From Liolophura sinensis (Eukaryota > Mollusca > Polyplacophora > Chitonida > Chitonidae), in contig NC_088302.1 of the NCBI RefSeq assembly GCF_032854445.1, positions 44,986,521-45,050,520 on the forward strand: a stretch of DNA of 64,000 nucleotides. The letters run 5' to 3'. Below, piece after piece: positions 21,972-36,900 of the stretch (positions are counted from its first letter, which is position 1; the number at the start of each line of letters is the position of its first letter). Made by a program: the position numbers and the translations under genes. The notes under the pieces were generated by a model that did no database searches, was not told the DNA's origin, and worked only from the letters and a program-made list of their open reading frames with translations.

Positions 21972-24900
21972 ATGGCTCGCACAAAAAAAAAGCTCCAAGA
22001 TGAACAACGAATGGAGCTGGAACGATTCCTGGCTGCCCAAAGGAGGGGTGGTCGAGGGCGGGGCAGGGGAAGACCCAGGGGTAGTGGGCGTGGTGGTGGC
22101 AGTCAGAGCCACACCTACCCAGCAGCAATCTTCAGGCAGCCTGATACTTTCCCAGTCATACAACCTAGTCCTATGGCGGCGACCCAGACCAACCCGGAAC
22201 TGGTGAGTGCCACAAGCTTACCTTCAGCTACTCCTGTACCTTCCCCATGTTCACCTGCCATGGTGAACGTGTGTAGCAGTGAGCAGGTCAGTCCCAGAAA
22301 GATTATTCCAACTGTCCCAAAGGGGAGTGTCATGGAGGGTTTGGCTTTAAGCTCCACCAAAATGCCCCTGAAGATGAAACCTACAGCAAGGAAAAGTACA
22401 GTGCCTAAGAGACTCTTGACATCCGCTGCTATACACAGTGCTAATGATTCCACAGGTGTGTCTCATACATTCCCAAGCACGTCAGGAAATGACAATTGTG
22501 CAGATATGGGCAACATATTTGACATTATGATGAGTTCGGAGTCACCCAGTAAAACTGGGACTGGATGTCGCAATTTACCAGAGGCAGATCTCGGACAAAC
22601 AGTCACTGTATTCAACAGTGTATCTCAGGCTGTTCAAAACTTAAGACGGGGAGTAAAAACGCCAATTGTCTGTATGCAGGACATTTTCAAATATGAAAAG
22701 AGAGGTGTCAAAGGTGCTAAAATTTCAAACCCAACTATGCAATGCAGCCAGCAGTCAACAAGTTTTACAAATTATAATACTCAAAAGGAGGGATTTGGTG
22801 CTTCAGAAAGTTCCAAAGGAAAGGTGGGTGATTCTCCTGGGTCAAAGTTTTGTGTGAAATCTCAGTTGCCAAAAGCCAATACAGACAGACAGACAAGCAG
22901 AGTCTCTGACAACCCCTCCACTTCAGGAATGTCATTGGGTACAGAATGTACCAGGCATTCTCCAGTGGTGTCTCCTAATGATAAATTGACTGTGCCAGCC
23001 TCTCCAGGCAGATCTCCTGAGAAAAGGAAACGCTCTCCAAATGTAAGACTGGGCAGTGATATGTTTTTATTTCCCTGGCACAGAAGCAGAAGACCAAGGG
23101 AGAAATCTTCTGAGAACAAAGGTGATAAAAAGTCAGGAAAGAACAGTGTTTCTTCAGGTGTGAAAATCTTAACCAACAGTATTTCTCCAGGTGTGAAAAA
23201 GTTAGCCAACAGTGCTCCTCCAGGTGTAAAAATCTTAACTAACAGTGTTTCTCCAGGTGTAAAAGTCTTAAACAAAGACAGCTGTAATGTAAAGGACAGC
23301 ACTACTAAATGTTCTTTAGCTCAGGCATCGTCTACCTCTAAATCTCCTCTCATTGAAGATAGTCTTCCAGTTCCCATCTGTACTGTCTCTACCTGTAATG
23401 CTGCCAAGGTAAAGACAGGTGAAACTCTGACAGAATGTGCCACTGAGATTGGTGCTTGTGTTATGGAGTTGAGCAGTTCTGAAAAGGTTGATATTGAAAT
23501 GAGAACAGAATCTCAGCAGTCACACACCATCAAATCAGATCATTCTCCCATACCAGACCTGAAATGGAATGATAAAGTGAACATTGAATCAAAGGTTAGC
23601 TGCAGCACTCAGACAGAACAGTGTGTGTCACAGTTAAAGGTGAAATATGAGTGCTTGCCTTCTACCTCTGCTGCAAGTGATAGTGAAATGATTGTAGGAT
23701 ATTGTGATGATTCCATACAGAACAATACAGGTGAATTGACAGACACAAGTAAGATTGCTGGTGATAGTGCTGCTGCCCACAAGAAAACTGATTCCAGATT
23801 GTTGAGTTTGATTGACAGGATGACAGCACGGGTGGGTAACCCCATGAAGTGGCAGGACCTGCCCAGTAGTTCCCCAAACAATGAAGCGATCTGTGATGAA
23901 TATGATCTTCACCTCTCAGCGTGTTCAAGTCCCTGTGAACCTCCCGAGGAAGAGTCATTTTTGGAGGAGTCTCCTTTAGACGATACTTTCATGGATAAGT
24001 CACCTTTGGAAGAATCATCTTTGAAGGAAACATCCATGGATAAATCACCACTGGAAGAATCGTCTTCGATGGAAGTTTCTATGGATAGTTCACCTCTGGA
24101 AGAATTATCTTTGAAGGAAAGTTCTATGGATAAGTCATCTCTGAATGAATCGTCTTTGAAGGAAACTTCTATGCATAAGTCATTTCTGGAAGAATTGTCT
24201 TTGAAGGAAGCCTCTATGTATAAGTCATCTCTGGAAGAATTATCTTTGAAGGAAACTTCTGTGGATAAATCATCTCTGAAACAATCATCTTTGAAGGAAA
24301 CTTTTATGGATAAGTCATCTCTGAAAGAATCGTCTTTGAAGGAAACTTCCATGAATAAGTCACCTCTGGAAGAATCGTCTTTGAAGGAAACTTCTGTGGA
24401 TAAGTCATTTCTGGAAGAATCATCTTTGAAGGAAGCTTCTATGGATAAGTCGTCTCTGGAAGAATTATCTTTGAAGGAAACTTCTATGGATAAGTCATCT
24501 CTGAAAGAAATGTCTTTGAAGGAAACTTCTACGGATAAGTCACCTCTGGAAGAATCGTCTATGAAGGAAACTCCTACGGATAAGTCATTTCTGGAAGAAT
24601 CATCTTTGAAGGAAACTTCTATGGATAAGACATCTCTGAAAGAATTGTCTTCGAAGGAAACTTCTACGGATAAGTCACCTCTGGACGAATCATCTGTGAA
24701 GGAAACTTCTATGGACACGTCATTTCTAGAAGAATCATCTTTGATGGAAGCTTGTATGGATAAGACATCTCTGAAAGAATCGTCTTCGAAGGAAACTTCT
24801 ACGGATAAGTCACCTCTGGAAGAATCGTCTTTGAAGGAAACTTCTATGGACACGTCATTTCTGGAAGAATCATCTTTGAAGGAAGCTTGTATGGATAAGT

Positions 24901-27900
24901 CATCTCTCAAAGAATCATCTTTTAAGGAAGCTTCTTTTGATCACTCATCTGAAGAAGGATTGTCTTTGACGGAAATTTCTGGGCATGAGTCATCTCTGGA
25001 AGAATCAAATTTTATGGAAACTTCTAAGGATAAGTCATCTCTTGGAGAGTCGTCTTTGAAGGAATCTTCGTTGGGTAAGTCATCTCTGGAAGTTTCATCC
25101 ACAGATGAATCATGTGTGAAAGATTCACATGTTAAGTCTGGGCACAAGCCAAGTACCAGCAGTCGGGATTGGGGTAAAATACAGAGTACAGAGCTTGGAG
25201 AGGTAAGGAAACTGAATAAACATGTGAAAGTGGTTGAGTTATGTAGCAGTGGAGAGATTGGTACCAAGACTGCGGTTGTTAAGGAGCCCCAGAATTCTCC
25301 AGTAGATGTAAACCTTAGTGATATTACATATACAGGAAGCCTAAAAAGATCAACTATCATAGAAGCTATGATAACCAACGAAACTGAAGAAATTAAACAT
25401 GATGGAAATGTTGTTACAGATAAACAACTCCTGGAAAACTCCGCCCTTGAATTTGAAGAGGACACTTCTGAAATATCACTATCAGTGTACACGGATGTCA
25501 GATTGGGTAAAATGGCCAATGCTGTTAACCAGGATGATGACCTGTCTTACGGACAGAGAACCCGTGAGCCTGCCCCCCTCAGCGTTCTCTCCAGAGTGGA
25601 GAGTCTTAGCTCACCCAAGAGAATGTCTGCATTCTTGTCTGAGAACCTGGATTCTTACCTGCAGTCTGATGAAAACCGCAAAATCTGTCTTAAGCCCAAG
25701 GAAAGCAGCTTTCCTGGAAAGCACTCCTGTCCTGATATTATAGAAACTGTAGCTGATGACTTCCCCAAGGACAGCGATGGCTTCAAGGCAGAGTCAACAG
25801 ACTATCGGATGAATCCGTTTAATCCAGATTTTGATGATGTGGAAGGAATGCTCTTTGTTTCCTTTGACACAAAGGAAGCAATGGAAGCCCATATCCGAAT
25901 CGAAAAACAAAATCACTGGGATGATAATAACTATCATTTCTTGGACATGTGCAAACTTCATAAGGCAGCTAATCTTAAAAAGAGATTAGGTATTTCTGGA
26001 AAAATACCAAAGTTCTTGAGAGAAAAAGAACAAAATTATAGAGGTATCCACATGAAATGGTTTAAGTATCTCAGACTGTTTAACAGGGAACTTTCTAAAA
26101 TGACTGGAAAACCTATGAAGTTTGAAAAACATCTGGCGAAAAGTTTAGAGAAGACAAATGATATCACAAAGATCAAAGGATGGAAGAACAAATTTGTTGA
26201 TTGTAAGAGCTCAGGTGAGGTCGGTGTGTCGAATGGTCTCCCATTGCAGCAAACAGGAAAACTCCACTGGAGAACTGAACAGAGACTGTTACGATCCCTG
26301 CCTCCTGAAGATATCAAAGATATGGGATTACATCTGAAGAAAAAGAGAAGGAAAAATATGATTTTCACCCACAGAAAAGGGTCCAGTGCCAAGTTTGAGG
26401 GTAGAGTTGGCCGTTTTGGTCGTGTTCAAAAACCAAGATTTGGCCAGGATGATGAGTATTATTATGGAGATGAAGCAAAGTATTATGAAGATGAAGGCGA
26501 TGTGAAGAAGAAGGCCAAGGTGGATAATGTTCACATTAAGACAGAAGAAGGTAATGGCACAACAGGAGTTCCAATGAAGAAGCCTAGTTTGAAGAAAAAA
26601 CTGATGAAAAAGTATAACCTTTGTGGGCACAAGCGATTAAAGAAAATGTGGAAGCGTAGGTTGCGTGAGGGTAAGCTTGCAGCATTGAAACAAGAAGAAG
26701 AATCGGAGGGCTTGCGGGAAGAGTTCCCTATCTTGACGGAGAGTATGGCTTTGCATGCAGTGTCTGTTTTGGACTGTAATATGTTGGATTTACGGCCACA
26801 GAACTTTAATGAAGTGTGCCCTCGCGAAAATGGTGCTGACATTTGCTCAGATAAGATGGCCACTGGTGATGGCAGAGATGATAGTGTAGATTCCAACCTG
26901 AACAAGGACAGGGTGGATTTTGAAGAAGATGTTGGCCAGTCCTTGTGTGGCAAACCGGGTAAGTAACGTCTTTATGGGGTTTTATATGTAGTGCTAGTGG
27001 TTATCATGTTTACCATCACCCCCACCATTGCTAAGGGAGGTATTCTGTTTGTGTGCAGCCCTGTGTCTGGCATCATGTGTGAAACTTTTGAAAACACAAT
27101 ATGTTCTAACCAATGATCCAATCTAAATGAAACTTTATTTATTTATATGATGTCAAAGTTCATTTTGTATACACATTATATGTAAACTACTTCTTCAAAA
27201 TATCCATGTGGACTGTTTTTGGGGGCCCCTGCACTGATTACATTTTGGTGGTCATATCTAACATTTAACTTACTTGTTGAGATCAAAGTTGTTGTTGCAT
27301 TTTTCAGTCTTGTCTACACTATGCATGTACAGGCCTGTAATACCCCTTTTTATTGATTTTTATGAAGAGAGTCCCTTTGTTTACCCTACTGGAAGTTCAC
27401 TAGACTGGATTGAGTTTATGACTTTACTGTTTTCAGTTTGCTGGTGACATTTTCATGTGTTCGGTTAACCTAGTAGTCAGGGGGAAATTGGAGATAAGTT
27501 TTAGCTTAAAAAAAAAATACTTGTTTGAATTCTTGTTAATATAAATAGAAATATAAGGGAAATATTCTTGAAAACTTTGATTCCTTCTCCTTGTCCACCT
27601 CAGGTGAATTGATCTTTACTATGTTTTGCAGGCTGTAGATATGGGTGTGTGTGTCACCTGTTCAGAGACAGGACCGTCCCGGGCAGCAGGGGATCTGACT
27701 CTGATGAGGTGAACAAAGAGGAGACGAGCACCGTGTGTGATAAGGAGTATTGCAGGCTGGGGTGTATATGCTCGAGTCTAGAGCGACAGCTAACCGATAG
27801 AGACACCCACTGTAGGAAGGCAGAATGCATGTTTAACTGTCACTGTGAGGACAAGGAACTGACTCTCCACTCACTACTGTCACCTTCAGGCTCTGATGAT

Positions 27901-30900
27901 ATCCCACTTCTTCAGGCAGTCACAGAATCCCTGAAAAGTCACGAAACCCTCAAGAATCTGGAGCCACCTGAAGCCGCCCCCGCACGGCTGACATGTCCTG
28001 ACCTAGCCGAGGCAGAGAAAAAGACAACAGCAGTCCCCAAAAACAGGTTTGCTGGCCTGCCTAAGAGGGTGGGCAGTCAGCGAGTGGCCAAAAACCTGGA
28101 CGCCATCACAAGGAAGGCTATGATGTATATGGACCCTGACGATCTGTTCCCAAAGCCAAAGAGAAGACACCGAAAAAAGGTGAGGGCAGTATTCTTGGCC
28201 GTATTCAAGAAACCAATTTTAAAAGCTGATTTTAGCCCAAATTAACTCCCAAAGCTAGCAATTTATATTTGTCCAGGTCTCTGCTTTATAAAAAATATTT
28301 TCTTCACACATTTGTAATGTTGAAGACACAAGATTTATTGTGTTCTTCAGTCACAAAGGACACACAAGGTGAAGGTTCAAACCCAGCCTTAAGAAATTTG
28401 TAAATTCCGCCGGCTCTCACTGTTTGTGGGCCCTTGTTGACAACAAGCAGCCGACAATACTTATGCGACCATTTGCACAGTCTGACATTCGTTAGAGACC
28501 AATATGGCCTGCATACAATTATGTAACACGGGGAAAATTTGTCAGTAACTTGGCACAGGTCGGTGGTTTATGCCCAGCACTTGTAAAGCGGAATGCTCTT
28601 TTATATGTCTGATAGTATTGATTATGGTGTTGAATGTCAGTAAAATAATACAAATGTTACTGTGTTCAAAATATTTTAGCCAGTATGTTTCTTCAGCAAA
28701 CTCCTTTGTACAATTCAAATTCTGCAATGTCTAAGTTGCACTTTTTGAATGTTTTGTACTTGTGGCTACAGCAACTACATACATGTATATTTTTTACTTT
28801 AAGGATGAGATAACTGCAGATGAGAAGACAGGAAGAATCAAGTCACTGGTAGTCTCACAGCCTACAAATGAGGTGGTCATCTACAATCAGGTCTGCATAA
28901 CATCTTTTGTTTCATATTTTCATTTTTCGGGGTCCTCCGTGACCAAGTTTGTGGATGCCTCACTTCAGAATACACACCCTCGATCCCGTAGGGTATGTGT
29001 TCAAATCCAGACTTTGTCGGCTGGACTACAGTCTGATACATGGCTACTTCCCAGCTAACCTAAAATGGAAAGTCGTCATGAAATTGAAATATGTATTACT
29101 TTTGAGCATAAAATATGGATTTTTTTTGTTAAATTTTGCTTACTATTCATCTCAATGTCTTCATCATTATTTAACCTACATGTGTAGAACAAACCCACAA
29201 GCTGTTCTTTATATTTGCAACCATTATTTGTATTAGCACTTCTGTGGATAGAAATTAAGAATATGTATCAACGCTTGATTGATAGTAGATAATTTTACAA
29301 CATGATTTGGACATAACCATGCTCAATCATTACCTTAGTGGCCTCCGTGGCTGTGTGGTTAGCGTGCTAGCATAGTACAATAACTCACGAGCCTCTCGCC
29401 AATGAGGTCACTGTGAGTTCAATTACAGCTCATGCTGGCTTCCTCTCCGGCCGTACCTGGGCAGAATCCTGCGAATGGTCTTGGGTTTCCCCCTGGGCTG
29501 TGCCTGGTCAACCCCCCTAATATTCTTGAGTACAGCCTAAAACACCAATCAAATAAAAAAATGAAGCAAACATAGGATATTCCTTACTATCCCTACTTCA
29601 GATGCTGTAAGTAATTCACATAACATTGATTCGTTGATAAAGTCTGATTTAATGTGCATGTCACCATCTTTCGCTGAGAAATTTTTGTAAAGAGCTGTAT
29701 GGACATTTTGTATGATTGCTGCGTGGATCAGATTTTGACATTCTTTCTTTTTGTCAGCTCTGTGTTTCTGGTCTCCAATGTTTTGTTTTCTGTTTTTCAC
29801 GAGATACTTGTGTTCAAATTCAATATTTCATCAGTTGAATTATGATTAATGCTGATACAGTTTCTTCAGTTCATGTAACCCTCTGACCGACATAATTGGT
29901 GAAAGAGATGTAAATGTATAGCACTTTTCTCGTGTGTCTGTGTTGGGGCTGGTGGTTTTATTAACATTAAACATTTTTTTCCAGCCCATCATAATGACAT
30001 CACATTAAAGACAAAATGGTGTTACTGCAGAAACTGATGACATTGTAGATGATGGGATCCAATCAATTTTTGATGTAACAAACTAGCTTTAATCTAGCTC
30101 CAACTCACGAGATGAACCTTTGTTAAGGTCTACATTTTGATCCATAGATTTATAACACTGTGCACAATCAACACATATCCATCTTCAGGAGGGTAATATT
30201 GTACATTCACCAGAGTTGATGCATAACAGTAACATTGGCAAGCTTTTCAATTAAAACTGTGTGAAGGGCATTGTAATCCTAATCTTGATTTAATCTCAAC
30301 TGTACCAACATCTTAAAGTGATATTGTAAGTTCTGCACATTTGCTGCGTATTAATTACCTTATTGGGCCAGTACAGTTCAGTTTAAGTAGAATTCTGCAT
30401 ATTAATGTGTAATTCATAAGGCTAAGTTAAGGGGGCATTCTGTGGAGGGAGGTTGTTGAAATCCATCCAATGTTATAGTCTTCTATAACGCAATCAATAT
30501 GAATATAAAATGTATGAAGTTTTAACACTGATGTGCAAAAATGAATGAAAATGAAGTATAGTCGCGGATAGGGCTTTTCTGAGTGTTGTAAAAACTATGA
30601 CTTTAAAGTGCTGGAAAATTTGTCCTGAAAGTAAAGGTTTTTCTGAACTGAGTTAGTATTTTTTTTATTATTACTGACAGCATAGTTTTGTATTCAGATT
30701 GATGTTCAATGTTGTAACTCAGTCTCTGTTCTGTGTACAGGTGATCTAGATCTACCTATCTTTGATTACAGGTAGATGAAGCGATTGAACATGGACAGAT
30801 GTCTTCAGATGACGCCATTCACACCTCTCCACTCGGACCGTTATTTGGCTGCTCACGAACATCCATCTTTAATCCTGTCAGGAAACCAAGGTTTGTGACA

Positions 30901-33900
30901 CCCTTTCACTCTAAACCCCAAATTTAAGCTGTTGTTCATGGAGGAAATTTTCAGTAACACATTAACCCATTGCATGATAAATTTGAACAAGAAGGTTGGA
31001 TTTAAGTTTTAAATATATATTAAATATATATTCCACATATTCCTTACACAGTAAGCAGTATTTGACTTTGGCTAAAATCTTGTGAGGGCCACAGGATTTG
31101 AGGAGTACCGCTATTCACAAAATCCCATTGCTCTAGCAAGATTTTCACCCAAGTCATAAATCTCCTTTTGCAGATAAGTCATTGACACCTCAAGATTACA
31201 CTAATTATTTGTGTTGTATCACCAACAATACATGATCATCTTTCCTGTTCAGACAAAAATAGCTTGGGGTGTTACAGTTGCAAAAAAAATATGTATGCTA
31301 TGGTTTGGGTGTTTATGCTGGCACCTTTCTCTTTCAGTAATCCATGTTTTAGTTTCACTTTCACTCTGTAGTATGTATGCTGAGTTCAAATGCCTGAAAA
31401 CATGCATGGGACTCATCACATGCCGTTGAGTAGAACTTATTATGTTCACCCTAATCAAATTTGAAAAATTAAATCAGTATTCATTTATGAGTTACAAGGT
31501 TTCACACAAATTTTACTTTATTTGATAAAGAGAGATTTTGGAATGAGGGTTTTTGTGCATTTATGAATTAATAAAAACTTATATTCTCAGTTGTGGTGAA
31601 TATCTGAAATGAATGTATCCAGTGCTTGTTTTCAGACCTGCTTTTTCTGCAGAGGTATTGATTTGGGTGTCCCCTGGTATTTCCTATTTTCTTGTTTTGC
31701 AGAATGCATGGGTGTATAAAGAAAAACAACACAGACAAGGCTGATGTTATAGATGTTGTTACGGATTCACCTGTACACATGGAAGCAGAACAACCACAAG
31801 AGGGTAGTCAGTTCACAGACACTGTGTTCATACAGAAGTGCTTCAAAAACACGGCCATGACATATGACCAGTTTATGAATAATGTGAAACCTCAGGAAGA
31901 CTTGAAACTCGAGACAGTAAACAATGTGATCAGTATCAGCGATGATGACGATGACAAAGTGACACTACCAGTACCTCCCATTCCCAATATTACAAACCCC
32001 TGTCCACGGCCATATACGACGCAAGAGGATATACAGCGGAGGAAAAAGAGAAAAAGAAAGCAGAGGCTGGAAAAGACTTTGTTAGATGGATATGGATCAC
32101 CAAGCAAACTGAGTACAGAACCCTCGGACTGCACGTCGGATACGGTCACCACAGTAAAGGTACCAGTCTGGGATGACTGGTCCACTAACATGGTCTGTAT
32201 TAAAGCCTCCAAGAAAAGGAAATCTGTGCCAAACTCAGAGGAACGTAAAACATCCAGTGAACATCATTTGTTAGAAATAAAATCAAACTGTAGTTGGGAA
32301 GCAAGTCGGAAAATGGTGTTAAGTGGAGTGGCCAAATGCCTCAGGCCATATGAGTACCCAGACCCCCAAGAGATCGAAATTCAGAATTATACGGTAGAAA
32401 TACTGCCAAAGGCTTCAGAACCCGCCAAAATACCCCCAAGCTTCAGTGCTAACTTCCCCTCTGTCATGTACACAGTACGCATTACAGTCTCACCAACATG
32501 GTTTCATAGGAAGAATAAAAAGGTTGAAGAGCCTAAGAAGGATAAAGGTCCTGAAATGACTGCGTCAAAGCAGTTGTGCCTTCGACTGTTACAGGAGCAG
32601 CAACAAAAAGCAGCTCTGCAACAGCAGCAGCAAAAACAAGAGTTGCAGAAACCAGTCAATGGACCAACAGTTCTTCAGCAACAGCAGCCAGTTCTACAAC
32701 AAGTGGACCCAGTCCAGAAGAGCATTGTGGTGGACACACCACCTACAGAAAGAAGGTTGAAGGCAAAAACCCGAAGTGACAAAATCAAGAACACTGGCAA
32801 GCATTTCCAGCCAGCATCCGGGATTTCAGGTCTGGGTAAATTAAAGATAAATAATTCGTTCATCCAACTCAACCCAAACATTTCGCAGCAGAATTCTGTG
32901 TTTCGGCTTCAAGAAGGACAAGTGACCTTTAAATCCGGCCTCCCTCCCAGTGCCTCGCTAGCTACAGCAACAGCTAAAACTACCAGTGGTTTGGTATTGA
33001 ATACTTCAAATGCACCTGGAGGTTTTGAGGACTCTATCAATCAAACTTCCTCAACAGTGGTGACTGTGAGTGGCACATCAGCCTTGGCTATGACACATAG
33101 CAAACCCTCTAACCACAATGCCACAGATGCTAGAGAAATCACATCTCTCTCCTCTCAGAACTCCAACACGACTGGCTCCATGCCAAGCCCAAAACCAGTC
33201 GGACTTCGGCCAGACTCTCTACCCACCATGCAGCTGATACAGAATGGAGCGGGCATGCCAAAACTGGTGCCACTCTCTGCAGGTAAAGTCGGTAACATGC
33301 CGCTACTGCAGCTTGTGCCCATGGCTAACACTGCGGGTCCTCGTGGGACGACACCCACAGCTGTCAGAATGCAAGGCCAGTCTGGTACAACAACCAGCTC
33401 TGTGACCTCAGGCAACAAAAACTATGTGGCATTCCCAGTCATCCTTCAGACAGTGAACCCTGGTAGTACCTCAGGTGGTGGTACAGGTGCGAAAGCTAAT
33501 GGTGGCTTGACTCTGAGAGCCTCTGGTCTCCCCACTGGCTGTGTGATGGCGCCTACTCAGTCCTCAGTGTTCCCTGTTAAGATGGGAACAGAGCAGAGGC
33601 CAGTTTTCCTAGCTCCAGTAACAGTACAGCCTGCTAACCCAGGTGTCATCCCTACACCAATCTCCTTCACAGCACACCCTGCACCCACTATAAACAGCAC
33701 AAACAGTGACTCACAGAAACACCTAGACAAAGATATGGACACGGTGAACTCTGCTGGCAAGACAGACAAGTCTGAAAACACTGTTTCTGGCATAAATCTG
33801 ACTGGTCGTAGAGAGTTGTATTCAGTTCTGACCAGTTCCCAAGCTCCTTCACTAATTAAATCTACGTCCAACCAGGAAAATAAAACTCGGAAAGAAAAGT

Positions 33901-36900
33901 CTGACCTTGACAATGCTGCTCCTGACCTCTGTGTACATTTACGTACAGGTAACTCAGATATTGTGTGTGATATTTCAGTGATAGACTCCAATGCTAGCTC
34001 AACAGAAAACAACTGTTCAGATGGTGCTCAGGTGAAACACTTAAACAGTGATCAAGAAATAAAAAAGTCCCCAAAGCTCAAAACAGAAGCAGATCAATCC
34101 GAAAATGATAAGCCAAAAGTTTTTAGAAAAGAAGAAGTAGAAACTTCAGAAGTCTCTTTAACTTCAGCAGATAGTGATGGAGCTAAAAAATCATTTGTTG
34201 AGGTAAGATCTCTGTTGAATATGGTGGCCAGTCAGTCAGGAGTGAAAGAAACCAGCACCTTGAGCAGTGACAAGCCAAGTGAAAAGCCACTGACCAGGGA
34301 GATATATGGACAGGACAATTTTATAGATTTAACAGAGGAAAATTCAGATAAAACTTCTTGTGCCATAGAAACTAGTGACATGGATGTGAGTGTATCGAAA
34401 AGTCTAAATGATGAAAAACAATGTGTCGAGTTACCAGCTGGTATCCCAAATTCTGGTAGCAGCAAGTATACTTTAGATTTAATCAATATTCAGAAATTAA
34501 TAAAAAAGCCACTTGGTTTTCCGTCATCAAATCCGCACAGTATAGGTCTTGTGGATGGCCTTAAGCAAGTCTCGCCAACAAGTGAGTCAGACAATGTGGC
34601 TAAGTCCACCAATCTCAGTGCTACAGAAAACTGTGCTGATAACTGTGCAGAGATCAGCAGTTCTGCAGGAGTGGACTCGACAGTTTCGGCTTCAGGTATA
34701 AACACACGGTACACACAAGACTCAGGTGCACCCCAAGGAACAGGAATTACAGAGGGAGGTGTATCTCATGCTGATCACACTATCCCAGATAAATCACAGG
34801 GTGTGGCCAAAGCCACAACAAGCTCAGGAGCGCTGACATCAGAGCTGGACACATATTCACTGGATAGCTGGAGTGACGTGTCGAATGATGGTGACAGCCA
34901 GCAGGAGAGCCGTGTAAGTGCGGGCCCCACTCACTCACCACCCCTCCACCACTAGCCACTACTGTTGTCCGCCTCCGGGATCTTCTGTCTCCCAGGGTCA
35001 GCAGCTATAGTTCTAACCCTTAGTCTGCATGTACAGTGTAATCTTTAATGTACAACATAACCTTTCATGTACAACATAACATTTCACTGTTAATGTTTTG
35101 TCCTCTATGCATGCTGGGTTGTATAAAGATTACTGACAACAATTTGTGCTTCATCGAGTTCTGTTGCTCTAAATCTTTATGATATGCAGCCGTTGTTAAG
35201 TTTTTTAACTTTTCTCAGTTATTCATTTTTTTTTTTCTAAACCTTATCCCTATTGACAGTAATTATGCTTTTTAGCTGAAGTGTGCTCGAGGTTACCTGA
35301 AAAATAGGATGCATACCTTTGCAGTGATATATGAAGACATCAAAAACATGCAAATAGAGTTTAATTTATTTACAGTTCGCTGTAGACAGTTTGTCCGATG
35401 AGGAAAGAGGCCAAGGATCTGAGGAAGAGGAGGTATGCAGAGTTAATGAATTAATGTGAAACTTTTGTCAAACAACCATGTGCAACCATTTATGCAAAAG
35501 AAAGTGTCTTTGATTTCACACAAAGATATAAAAGTTGTCTGATATTCAGAATCTGTGCTATCCATAAGTTGCTTTTCTTCGACTTAAGGGGAATGGACCA
35601 TGATCTAGTGGTTAAAGGTGCTTGCCTTTTAACTGCTGGGTCACACAAGATGTGGGTGAGAGCCTGTCTTGGACAGAAAATTTGTATATCCCCTTTTTGC
35701 TGCTTGTGGAGCAGTTAGTGGTAGTCATTTGTGCAGTCTATTGTTAATTGATGACTACTGGCCTTCCACCTCGAATGGTGTGAATATATGTGACTTGTGG
35801 AAAGTTCATCAGTAACTTGCCAAAGGTTGGTGGTGTTGCCCTGAACACCCTTGGTTTCGACCATCCATGATACACACCCCCAGCATATAGGCACAAAATC
35901 AATGAATCTTGAACACATGCTACATGTAGGCCTACATTGTGTGTGACATTGATGGGAGATGGGACTTATTGATGCCTATGCCTTATTGGTAAGTTTACAT
36001 TGTCACTGGAAGTGTCTGATCAAAGGGTGTGCCTAGTCAGTGGGTATGCCCAGGCAGTGAAAGTGCTTGACTAGTTGATGTGGCTAGTAAGTGGAAGTGC
36101 CTGACCAATAGGTGTCTGACCAGTTGGTATGCCAATCGATGGAAGTGCCTGACCAAAAAGTATGTCTTACCAGTGGGTGTACCTAGTCAGTTGAAGTTCC
36201 TGACCTATGGGTGTGCCCAGTCGGAGGAAGTTCCTAACCAGTGGGTTTGCTTTATCATTGAGTGGGCCTAGTCATTGGAAGTGCCTGATCTGTGGGTATG
36301 TCTGATCAGTGGGTATCTGCATCTGTTTCAGGAGGTTGATGTGGAAGTTGTCTCAGAGGAAGAGGGGCACAAACACCAATCCAAACGCAAGTCCCCAATC
36401 ATGACCAAAGGCAAAGGGATGGAGGTGACCTATAGTGAGGTAAAGCCTCTCATAAAAGTATCTTAAACAAGTTCTTCCAAAAGTCTTTGAGCTATGTTGC
36501 CTAGGCTTAAGCAAGTGTATTTTTTGTGATTCCTTTTTTTCTGTGAACTACATTTGCTTTTTCTTCTATTAAAACTGTTCAGATTGTCTAAAGCTAAAGT
36601 TACACATGTCCTGTCTTGATTAAAGTGTGTCTGCCATAAATCTTGCAGCTCCAGTAACAATAAGCAGTCATTGGCATTTGTAAGACCTTTGCTCAGTCTG
36701 TAAATGGAGGTTTTTAAACAGTTTATGACTAACTTGCCAAAGGTCAGTGCTTTATTTTACATAAACATTTTTTTTAAATATAAACATAAAAATTATCCTT
36801 GCATTCAGCTTAATTTTTTTTTCCTGTCCATCTTTCTAAGAACATTTCATTAATGAAATTAATACAAAATTTCTGCAGTATTATACAATACAATGAGAAC

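Noticed and set aside
23909-24910. Antisense frame of 333 codons inside MGA
   Set aside because: It is the mirror of the 45 bp coding repeat: a stop-free unit gives a stop-free array. No independent domain, splice sites or start context.
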